Source: Spirochaetia bacterium UBA2205 (GTDB lineage: Bacteria; Spirochaetota; UBA4802; UB4802). From it: DNA of 24,497 nt. Where the stretch lies: contig DCUV01000058.1 in assembly GCA_002328585.1 (NCBI GenBank), positions 1 through 24,497 of the forward strand, read 5' to 3'. The translations under genes and the position numbers were made by a program. Of the stretch, positions 1 to 6,982 are shown in pieces; within the stretch, counting starts at the first letter, position 1; each line of letters opens with the position of its first letter. The notes under the pieces are model-generated. The model made no database searches and was not told where the DNA came from. It saw nothing but the letters and a program-made list of their open reading frames with translations.

Positions 1-114
1 GCGCTGTATGTTCTTGATCACAGCTGTTCAATTGAAAAAAATTATAAGGATGCGCTGGAAGCCATACACAGCGGTTGTGTTGCATCCACGGTTAGCAAAC
101 TACAGGAGGTTTAA
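1..114 (+). CDS. trpD: Anthranilate phosphoribosyltransferase, C-terminal end (partial)
   Basis: Frame 1 is open from the first base to a TAA at 112-114 and encodes 37 residues beginning ALYVLDHSCSIEKNY and ending STVSKLQEV. This matches the usual TrpD C-terminus, in which an alanine-rich helix is followed by a segment of the type 'eGvelAreaIeSGkA...L'. TrpD transfers anthranilate onto phosphoribosyl pyrophosphate in tryptophan synthesis. The 5' part lies outside the window. The identification leans partly on context, because the next four genes are trpC, trpF, trpB and trpA. The ribosome-binding site of trpC (AGGAGG, 104-109) lies inside the last codons of this gene, so the two are likely translationally coupled. 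Confidence 0.8.
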   Translation, partial: ALYVLDHSCSIEKNYKDALEAIHSGCVASTVSKLQEV

Positions 115-118
115 TGCA

Positions 119-877
119 ATGCAGTTTTCACTGGCACTCATGAAGCAAAAAAAGCTGGAAGAAAAACAGTTGATTATTTCACTGTGTAAAGAACACACCA
201 TGCGAAAACGCCCCATGTATGATTGGAGTTTTAATAGTAAAATTGCTATTATTGCAGAGGTAAAGAAAGCTTCGCCATCAAAGGGGATTATTAAAATAGT
301 AGACCCTGCCGAGCAGGCAGTGCGCTATCAGCAGGCAGGAGCAAAAGCTATCAGCGTCCTTACGGATAGCCATTATTTTGGCGGAAGCTTTGATGACCTG
401 TGTCTTGTTGCCAATGTGGTAACCCTGCCGGTGCTCTGCAAAGAATTTATATGTTATCCCGAGCAGATTGATGCAGCATATCTATGCGGTGCCGACAGTG
501 TGCTTTTGATCAATGCAATGTTGACAGTTTCTGAATTACAAATGCTGTATGATTACGCCATTGCAAAACATCTAACCCCCCTTATTGAAATCCATGCACT
601 CAGCGAATTAGATACCGTGCTTACACTGAAACCACAGTACATCATGGTCAATATGCGCAATCTCAACACGATGGAGATTGACTACAAAACCGGCACCGAA
701 GCATTACAGGCAATCCCATCATCTGTAATAAAAATATGTGCAAGCAGTATTGATAGCCCCCATCTGCTACGACATATAAAAGAAAAAACAGGTGCAACTA
801 TTTTTCTTGTTGGAACAGCCCTGATGCAAGCTGAAAACCCGCAAACTTTTTTACAGGAGCTATCCAATGTTTGTTAA
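119..877 (+). CDS. trpC: Indole-3-glycerol phosphate synthase with an altered active site
   Basis: This gene encodes a 252-residue TIM-barrel enzyme that closes the indole ring of carboxyphenylamino-deoxyribulose phosphate. I chose ATG 119 because AGGAGG lies at 104-109 with 9 nt spacing. The frame stays open upstream to 8, but that part overlaps trpD and does not look like TrpC. Family motifs seen are IAEVKKASPSKG (E47, K49), CKEFI (K108), LIEIHA (E157) and VNMRNL (N178, R180), plus the phosphate-site FLVGTALM. These positions line up with E51, K53, K110, E159 and N180 of the Sulfolobus enzyme. The segment equivalent to 'AESGI' reads CASSI, so the usual active-site Glu (Glu210 in Sulfolobus) is Ala208 and the next Gly is Ser210. 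The 3' end overlaps trpF by 11 nt. Confidence 0.93.
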   Translation: MQFSLALMKQKKLEEKQLIISLCKEHTMRKRPMYDWSFNSKIAIIAEVKKASPSKGIIKIVDPAEQAVRYQQAGAKAISVLTDSHYFGGSFDDLCLVANVVTLPVLCKEFICYPEQIDAAYLCGADSVLLINAMLTVSELQMLYDYAIAKHLTPLIEIHALSELDTVLTLKPQYIMVNMRNLNTMEIDYKTGTEALQAIPSSVIKICASSIDSPHLLRHIKEKTGATIFLVGTALMQAENPQTFLQELSNVC

Positions 878-1496
878 ATTTTGCGGATTTACAAAACCAG
901 AGGATGTGGAAGCTGCATGTTTGCTTGGTATAAGTGCATGCGGATTTATTTTTTATCAGCAATCAAAACGTTTTTGCAACCTATCAGATGCAGTACAATG
1001 TATAGCAATCTGCAAAAAACATGGCGTTATGAGCGTTGGTGTTTTTGTGGATAATGACCCTCTTTCAATACTGTCACTGGCAGGTGCCGTTAAACTGGAT
1101 GTCATTCAGATATATACCATAGAATTATACCATGAGCTATCGCCACACTATAGCATTATTTTTGCTTTGCGTGTTAGCAAAAATTTTTCTTTTAATACTA
1201 TCCCAATAATTCATACAAAGGATAGGTATCTATTTGATACGTATGACCTTGCATCATTTGGAGGAACCGGGAAACCATTTGACTGGAATAGCATTGCAGG
1301 ATTTAAGCATATACAGCGAACCATCATAGCAGGAGGACTAAACAGCAGCACTATTCCCATGTTGTGCTCGGTGGTACAACCGTTTGGCATTGACATATCC
1401 ACGGGCATAGAGGACAAACCTGGCATTAAAAATATTAATAAGATGCATGCAATTATACAAACAATCAAGGAGTTAGGCTATGACATATCCCGATAG
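867..1496 (+). CDS. trpF: Phosphoribosylanthranilate isomerase
   Basis: This 209-residue TIM-barrel isomerase converts phosphoribosylanthranilate to the substrate of TrpC. Family landmarks are VKFCGFTKPED with the general-base Cys6, GFIFYQQSKR with Arg35, VGVFVDND, YLFDTYDLASFGGTGKPFDW with the general-acid Asp124, IIAGGL, and the phosphate loop FGIDISTGIE..PG. The usual 'QLHG' strand motif reads QIYT, a mild divergence outside the catalytic pair. The start at 867 overlaps the end of trpC by 11 nt, and the end overlaps trpB by 17 nt. The gene is therefore embedded in a single transcript with its neighbours. Length is normal for the family (about 200 residues). Confidence 0.93.
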   Translation: MFVKFCGFTKPEDVEAACLLGISACGFIFYQQSKRFCNLSDAVQCIAICKKHGVMSVGVFVDNDPLSILSLAGAVKLDVIQIYTIELYHELSPHYSIIFALRVSKNFSFNTIPIIHTKDRYLFDTYDLASFGGTGKPFDWNSIAGFKHIQRTIIAGGLNSSTIPMLCSVVQPFGIDISTGIEDKPGIKNINKMHAIIQTIKELGYDISR

Positions 1497-2655
1497 TAAT
1501 GGTTATTTTGGAATCTTTGGCGGAATGTTTGTGCCCGAGACTTTAGTAAACGCACTTACAGAGCTTGAAGAAGCATACAACTATTTTTTGCACCATGACA
1601 CAATGCAGAATCAATTAAACGAGTTACTTCATCACTATGCAGGCAGGCCAACACCATTATACTTTGCTCAAAGGCTTTCAAAACAAACTGGCGTACAATT
1701 GTATTTCAAGCGTGAGGACCTCCTCCATACCGGAGCTCACAAATTAAACAATACCCTGGGGCAGGGATTGCTGACACAGTTTATGGGGAAAAAACGCATT
1801 ATTGCCGAAACAGGTGCCGGTCAGCATGGTGTTGCCACCGCAACAGTTGCAGCGCTGTTAGGGCTTGAGTGCACCATCTATATGGGACAGGTGGATATAG
1901 AGCGCCAGATGCCTAATGTCAAGCGCATGAAGCTTTTAGGCGCTGAGGTTATCCCCGTAACATCAGGTAGCCAGACGCTGAAAGACGCCATCAATGAAGC
2001 ACTGCGCGATTGGGTGCGCAATGTTAAAACTACCCACTATCTACTGGGCTCGGTTAGCGGCCCACACCCCTTCCCAACCATTGTCAGGGACTTCCAAAAA
2101 GTTATAGGCTCTGAAACCAAACAGCAATTTCAAGCGCTTTACGGAACGTTACCCGACTATTGTGTTGCCTGCGTTGGTGGCGGCAGTAATGCTGCTGGTT
2201 TTTTTTATGATTTTATTGGTTCGACAGTTGGCTGCATTGGTGTTGAAGCTGCAGGGAAAGGACTATTCCCCGGCGGTCATTGTGCATCACTGACCCTGGG
2301 CACCCCCGGAATCCTTCATGGTAGTTTAAGCTATCTACTGCAAACCAGCGATGGACAGGTAATGGACGTTTATTCCATATCTGCTGGGCTTGATTATCCC
2401 GGAGTTGGCCCCGAACATAGCTTCTGGAAAGAAAGCAATGCAGTCCACTATGTTACCTGTACCGATGAACAGGCGCTTAAGGCATGTATCACATTAACAC
2501 AAACAGAAGGCATTATCCCGGCATTGGAAAGCAGCCATGCATTGGGCTATATTTTGTGTAATAGTCAAAAATTCAATGGCTCAAATGTCATCATAAACCT
2601 TTCAGGACGCGGGGACAAAGATCTTGATACCATATTAAAGGAAGTGAAGCTATGA
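1480..2655 (+). CDS. trpB: Tryptophan synthase beta chain
   Basis: This PLP enzyme of 391 residues condenses indole with serine in the alpha2-beta2 complex. It begins with the typical NGYFGIFGGMFVPETL. HTGAHKLNNTLGQ contains the Schiff-base Lys88, IAETGAGQHG contains Glu110, and further on are GGGSNAAG (phosphate-binding loop), GVEAAGKG, DYPGVGPEHS and SGRGDKD. The length and N-terminus fit the standard TrpB1 form that pairs with TrpA, not the longer TrpB2. ATG 1480 is preceded by AAGGAG at 1467-1472. It starts inside trpF and its stop overlaps the trpA start in ATGA, so synthesis of the two subunits is probably coupled. Confidence 0.97.
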   Translation: MTYPDSNGYFGIFGGMFVPETLVNALTELEEAYNYFLHHDTMQNQLNELLHHYAGRPTPLYFAQRLSKQTGVQLYFKREDLLHTGAHKLNNTLGQGLLTQFMGKKRIIAETGAGQHGVATATVAALLGLECTIYMGQVDIERQMPNVKRMKLLGAEVIPVTSGSQTLKDAINEALRDWVRNVKTTHYLLGSVSGPHPFPTIVRDFQKVIGSETKQQFQALYGTLPDYCVACVGGGSNAAGFFYDFIGSTVGCIGVEAAGKGLFPGGHCASLTLGTPGILHGSLSYLLQTSDGQVMDVYSISAGLDYPGVGPEHSFWKESNAVHYVTCTDEQALKACITLTQTEGIIPALESSHALGYILCNSQKFNGSNVIINLSGRGDKDLDTILKEVKL

Positions 2656-3395
2656 AATACAACGGTTTTTATCTGGTTGGGAATTACCCCGATGAGGAAA
2701 CATTTTTACAGGCTGCAACCATAGGGCTGCACTACTTTGATTTTATGGAAGTAGGACTGCCATTTAGCGACCCAATTGCAGACGGACCCGTACTGGCATC
2801 AGCCTCCCACAAAGCATTGCAGAATGGCGTTACCACCGATAATGTTTTAAACAATATTAAAAAGATCAAGGATTACATCATCAACAATAATTATAATAAA
2901 AAAATATATATTATGACCTATGCAAATAAAGTGTACCATACTACTATTGACCGTACTATTGCTCTGTTTGCAGATAGTGGCGTTGATGGAATAATTTTAG
3001 CTGACGTTCCCTATAAAGAATCTGCACGCTTTAAACAATATACGGATATCTATCATTTAGATTACATCCATTTTATTACACCAGAATCAACACATACTCA
3101 AATACAACAGGTATGTGCTGATGCTAACGGTTTTATATATGCGATATCCATGCGTGGAACTACTGGAAATACCCTGACATTGGACAATACTATAATCGAT
3201 ATACTTCAATTAACAAAGCAATACGCAAAGATACCGGTTGTACTGGGATTTGGAATACAGAATAACCATGACGTGCAGCAGGCACTACACTATACTGATG
3301 GTTTTATCATAGGAACTGCACTGGAAAAAAAATTAGAGGAAGGATTGAATGAATATAAACAGTTTATAAACCAATTGCAGGCACATTCAGGATGA
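2652..3395 (+). CDS. trpA: Tryptophan synthase alpha chain
   Basis: A 247-residue TIM-barrel subunit, somewhat shorter than the common 260-270 residues, which cleaves indole glycerol phosphate and channels indole to TrpB. The signature MEVGLPFSDPIADGP carries both catalytic acids (Glu33 and Asp44, equivalent to Glu49 and Asp60 of the enteric enzyme). MTYANKVY, DGIILADVP, FITPES, VVLGFGI and DGFIIGTAL follow in normal order. Divergent points are the N-terminal VGNYPD, where 'TAGDPd' is usual, and MRGTTG, where 'RaGvTG' is usual. It overlaps trpB in an ATGA quartet and is the last trp gene. No hairpin terminator was seen after it. Confidence 0.95.
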   Translation: MKYNGFYLVGNYPDEETFLQAATIGLHYFDFMEVGLPFSDPIADGPVLASASHKALQNGVTTDNVLNNIKKIKDYIINNNYNKKIYIMTYANKVYHTTIDRTIALFADSGVDGIILADVPYKESARFKQYTDIYHLDYIHFITPESTHTQIQQVCADANGFIYAISMRGTTGNTLTLDNTIIDILQLTKQYAKIPVVLGFGIQNNHDVQQALHYTDGFIIGTALEKKLEEGLNEYKQFINQLQAHSG

Positions 3396-3411
3396 AGTAA
3401 TAAAATATTAG

Positions 3412-3441
3412 TTGACCTGTTAGATATAAAAATAATACATT
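3412..3441 (+). promoter_or_regulatory. Candidate sigma-70 type promoter upstream of the PAS/MoxR/VWA unit
   Basis: TTGACC (3412-3417) and TACATT (3436-3441) are separated by 18 bp in the 90-nt gap after trpA. They would give a leader of about 35-40 nt ahead of the small membrane-protein gene at 3486, which has AAAGGA at 3469-3474. AT-rich DNA produces such matches by chance, so this is only a candidate. Confidence 0.35.
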
Positions 3442-3485
3442 ATTAATTTGCATATATAGTGCTTTTGTAAAGGAACAGGTTTACT

Positions 3486-3878
3486 ATGAGCAATGTAAAA
3501 AAAGCATATCTAAGCATTCTTATTTATACTATCATTAGTATTATTCTTTCTTCTATAATATATTTGAGAGGTGGGATTTCATATGGCAAGGGATTTGCAA
3601 TTGGATGCCTTTTGAGTTTAATCTTAACACTACTATGGATTGCTGGTGCAATAAAAGGCATGAAGTCCAACACTCTGGTTTTGCTGTCAATAACCGCAGG
3701 CGGCTTTTTGCTACGGCTTACCCTTTTAGCGGTTTTTGCTGCAGGCGGTGTTTACATTTTCATGATGGATTTGCCAGCCTTTGCTATAGCATTTCTTATT
3801 GGCACTATTTACAGTTTAGTTCTGGAAGTATGGTTTTTTACAACGCTGGGCGGTCCGCAAAATCCTAAGTTCAGGTAA
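3486..3878 (+). CDS. Small four-helix membrane protein (AtpI-like in shape)
   Basis: This 130-residue protein is almost entirely hydrophobic. Four predicted membrane helices lie at roughly residues 7-27, 34-57, 64-88 and 94-117, with short polar ends and a C-terminal GGPQNPKFR. Helix 3 contains a buried arginine (GGFLLRLTLL), and size and helix pattern recall the ATP synthase subunit I/AtpI group. No other ATP synthase genes are nearby and no diagnostic motif was recognised, so the similarity is only suggestive. The gene is 9 nt upstream of the PAS kinase-like gene and probably heads the same operon. It could anchor the otherwise soluble sensor or ATPase at the inner membrane (inference). Confidence 0.75.
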   Translation: MSNVKKAYLSILIYTIISIILSSIIYLRGGISYGKGFAIGCLLSLILTLLWIAGAIKGMKSNTLVLLSITAGGFLLRLTLLAVFAAGGVYIFMMDLPAFAIAFLIGTIYSLVLEVWFFTTLGGPQNPKFR

Positions 3879-3887
3879 AAAAGTGTT

Positions 3888-5495
3888 ATGGATACAAAAA
3901 CATTACAGCAACTTTCACAGGATGAATTAATCAAATTAATTCAACAGCTTCAATTAAAAATTGATCTTTTGCAAAAGGGCGTAGAAGAAGAACCCGTTGA
4001 CTATAAAAAGCTCATTGAAGCTGCGGATGACATCATCTTTGTGCTGGACAGTGAAGGCAATGTAATCTATCGCAACAGAGCCATGGAAGACCTTTTCCCT
4101 GTTAATAGTAAAGATGCCGTTGGTATGCATTTTTCATTATACCTGCCTGCCATTGAATTAGACAGAGCCACCATGGTGTTTAATCAGATACTCTATGAGG
4201 GTAAATCCATTTATAATGAAAAGATGAAGACGTTTGATAAAGACGGGAATCCTGTTTACTTAATGGCAAACCTTGCTCCTATCAAAGATGATGATGGAAA
4301 AATTACCGGATTATTTGGCATACTGCGTAATATCACCGAAATGCACCTGATGGAAAAAAAACTGAAAGAAAGCTCCCGAAGGCTGGAAGAAAAGATTAAG
4401 GAGCAACTACGACAGGCAGAAGAATTAAAACGTCTGTCAACTTTAAACGATGAGATCATTAATAATTCACCAATAGGCATATTTACCATAGACCCAACAG
4501 GGATAATATTGAGTGAAAATCCCGCACTGAGACGTATAATAGGCTATGGTCCTGAAGAAACCCGTGTTGGTATGAACCTAACCGAATTACCAGGATTCAA
4601 TGTTGATTTAAAAAAATATTTAGATGAAATTTTACTACAAAAAAAACCTGTTTTTATTAAAAACCTAACCTATCATCCAGTTAATCAGGATAAAGAGCTT
4701 ACATTAAATGTCAGAGCAAATCCCATACTGGATTTTGATAAAAAGGTAAAAAGTATCCTGATAATGATCGAAGATGCCACCGAACAGTCTCAAATCCAAA
4801 AACGTATGCAACGTGCTGAAAAACTATCAGCCATGGGACTGTTAGCTGCTGGTGTTGCCTATGAACTGAAAGTTCCCATTAATCTATTAACTATCGACCT
4901 TAACTTTATTGAAAATAATATCCCTGAAACCAGCCCAATCCATGATTATGTCAAATCCATGAAGGACGAACTCAGCAGAATAAATCAGATTACTGAGCAG
5001 TTGCTGAATCTGGGCAAACCGGGAGATGATGATGTAGAAGTTTTTGAAATTCACAAGCTTATAACCAGTCATCCCATACAGATTACACTCAATCGTTTAC
5101 AGAAAAGCGGCTTTATCATCAACACTGCTTATCCAAAAGAAAGTCCTAAAATTAAAGGCAGGAAAAATCAACTTATACAGGGATTATTACACATTATCAG
5201 TAATGCAGAAGAAGCAATGCCTGATAAAGGTGAAATAAGAATCAATGTTGGATCGGTGATTAAAAATGGGGAAAAATTTGCAACTATTACCATAGAGGAT
5301 ACGGGAATTGGAATCCCATCTGAAAACCTTGCAAAGATATTTCAGCCATTTTTCACAACCAAAGGACCTAAATCAACTGGATTGGGACTGATGGTTACCT
5401 ATACCATTATAAACAACCACGGCGGAGCAATAGGGGTAAAAAGCGCCCCTGGTGAAGGAACATCATTTAAAATTTTACTTCCAGCTATTGACTAA
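3888..5495 (+). CDS. Soluble PAS-PAS histidine-kinase-like protein lacking the phospho-acceptor His
   Basis: A 535-residue protein with no membrane segment. In order it has an N-terminal helix (1-35), PAS domain 1 (about 38-153), a charged coiled coil (155-185), PAS domain 2 (about 185-305), a HisKA-like dimerisation helix pair (about 312-380) and a HATPase_c domain (about 405-533). The ATPase motifs are complete: N-box SNAEEAM, G1 EDTGIGI, F-box FQPFFTTK and G2 STGLGL. The H-box reads GVAYELKVPI where GVAHELxNPL is expected, so the acceptor His is Tyr325 (codon TAT at 4860-4862) and the conserved Asn is Val. It may bind ATP but should not autophosphorylate on His. Gaps of 9 and 12 nt to its neighbours suggest an operon with the MoxR and VWA genes. 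No response regulator is adjacent. Confidence 0.9.
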   Translation: MDTKTLQQLSQDELIKLIQQLQLKIDLLQKGVEEEPVDYKKLIEAADDIIFVLDSEGNVIYRNRAMEDLFPVNSKDAVGMHFSLYLPAIELDRATMVFNQILYEGKSIYNEKMKTFDKDGNPVYLMANLAPIKDDDGKITGLFGILRNITEMHLMEKKLKESSRRLEEKIKEQLRQAEELKRLSTLNDEIINNSPIGIFTIDPTGIILSENPALRRIIGYGPEETRVGMNLTELPGFNVDLKKYLDEILLQKKPVFIKNLTYHPVNQDKELTLNVRANPILDFDKKVKSILIMIEDATEQSQIQKRMQRAEKLSAMGLLAAGVAYELKVPINLLTIDLNFIENNIPETSPIHDYVKSMKDELSRINQITEQLLNLGKPGDDDVEVFEIHKLITSHPIQITLNRLQKSGFIINTAYPKESPKIKGRKNQLIQGLLHIISNAEEAMPDKGEIRINVGSVIKNGEKFATITIEDTGIGIPSENLAKIFQPFFTTKGPKSTGLGLMVTYTIINNHGGAIGVKSAPGEGTSFKILLPAID

Positions 5496-5507
5496 TAGGG
5501 GGACCAC

Positions 5508-6977
5508 ATGAAATCACAAAACCCTTCTCATCGAAATTATCTCAGTGATGCAGAATCACTCCTTGATCAGGAAGGATATATCATCATCGCGCCTGACGAA
5601 GATAAAAAGGAATTGCAGCCCGAGGATAAACCCACAACTAAAACAGAGCATGTAGTAACTCAGCAGGTTGAAAAACTACCCGGTAAAAAACCTGAAATTG
5701 TAACAAAAACAATTGAAGCAGAAGCTACTGATATTCCCAGTACTATTCAATATCTCAAATGGCATATGGAACGTATTGCTAAAAATGTCATCAACAGGGA
5801 AGAAATAATAAAACAGGCTATGTACGCTATCTTAACACGCGAGCATATGCTTTTATTATCGCGCACCGGTATGGCAAAATCATACCTTGCAAATTATATC
5901 TTCAACACGTTTGATAATGTCAGAGTTTTTGCCTCACAAGCAAGTAAAGAACAAACGCCTGATAACTATTTTGGCCCTTACAATATTGAAGAATTTAAAA
6001 AAGGTCGCATACGGCATAACATTCACGGATCAATTATTGAATCTAACCTTGTTTTTCTGGATGAGCTCTTTGATGCAAGTGATGTTGTATTGCGCTCGCT
6101 TTTATCAGTTTTAAACGAACGTAAATTCATAAATGGCCCTGAAATAATTGATGCAGCCATCCACACCGCTATTGCAACAGCAAACTACATGCGCATGAAT
6201 GAAGTAACGGAAGCTATTTTAGACCGTTTTACCTATAAATCCATAATTCCCGAAGATGACAATGTATATCAACAACTTCTTATTGACCACACCTATGCGT
6301 TTAGTCGCGGTAAAGCGATAGAACCTGATAAAAAAATTCCATTTAATCAGATTATTTATCTCTCAGATATTGTTCGTAATAAAAGTAAAGAGGTGAAAAT
6401 TGAAATCCCTGATTTTGTATATTTTATGAAAAATGTTATTACCAATAAATTTGTAAGCGATATGCGAAAATCAGATTATAAGTTTTTTGTAAGCCCCCGA
6501 AAACAGGCAAAGCTGCAGGATTTTTTACGAGCAAATGCTTTGTTAAATAACCGTTTTGAGGTTACCATGGATGATTTAAAAGAGATGTATTTAGCATCAT
6601 GTACGCTGAATAGCTTTATTTCTGTTAAAGCAAAGGATAAATCGGAAAAGGATGTATTCCTTGATGCATATCAACAGACCATGGTTCATTTTAATGCCAC
6701 GGGGGCTATACAGCAAATTGAGTTTTTACTAAACCTTAGACGAATTTTTCAAGAAATCATGGAAAACCCTGAAAAAAAAGAACGGCTGCTTGCTTCGTCC
6801 TCAGGTATTCTCAGAGGCTTACGAAATCTTTTAAAGAAAATATTTCCATCACGATCATCAGATGAAGAGATTACACTTGAGACATTAAAGCGGAGCTTAA
6901 CCGATTTGCAGCCAGCTGTTGAAGAAGTCCGCGAACTTAAAGAAGGAATAACAAGGGATTATTTTGCAATATTATAA
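5508..6977 (+). CDS. MoxR/RavA-type AAA+ ATPase
   Basis: This 489-residue AAA+ protein has a polar, probably disordered N-terminus (1-78). The ATPase core follows: Walker A SRTGMAKS (118-125), Walker B LVFLDE (181-186), the MoxR-type segment LLSVLNERKFINGP, sensor 1 around Asn226 (AIATANY) and a candidate arginine finger in EAILDRF (Arg240). The AKS ending of the P-loop resembles RavA (usual form GPPGxAKS), but the first Gly is Ser118. The C-terminus has a basic amphipathic stretch (LRNLLKKIFPSR). MoxR proteins act with VWA-domain partners as chaperones for metal insertion or complex assembly, and the VWA gene follows after 5 nt. AGGGGG ahead of ATG 5508 is a strong ribosome site. The target is unknown. 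Confidence 0.92.
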   Translation: MKSQNPSHRNYLSDAESLLDQEGYIIIAPDEDKKELQPEDKPTTKTEHVVTQQVEKLPGKKPEIVTKTIEAEATDIPSTIQYLKWHMERIAKNVINREEIIKQAMYAILTREHMLLLSRTGMAKSYLANYIFNTFDNVRVFASQASKEQTPDNYFGPYNIEEFKKGRIRHNIHGSIIESNLVFLDELFDASDVVLRSLLSVLNERKFINGPEIIDAAIHTAIATANYMRMNEVTEAILDRFTYKSIIPEDDNVYQQLLIDHTYAFSRGKAIEPDKKIPFNQIIYLSDIVRNKSKEVKIEIPDFVYFMKNVITNKFVSDMRKSDYKFFVSPRKQAKLQDFLRANALLNNRFEVTMDDLKEMYLASCTLNSFISVKAKDKSEKDVFLDAYQQTMVHFNATGAIQQIEFLLNLRRIFQEIMENPEKKERLLASSSGILRGLRNLLKKIFPSRSSDEEITLETLKRSLTDLQPAVEEVRELKEGITRDYFAIL

Positions 6978-6982
6978 AAGCT

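Noticed and set aside
8..118. Upstream extension of trpC to base 8
   Set aside because: It overlaps the trpD C-terminus in another frame, the residues do not resemble TrpC, and AGGAGG at 104-109 supports ATG 119.
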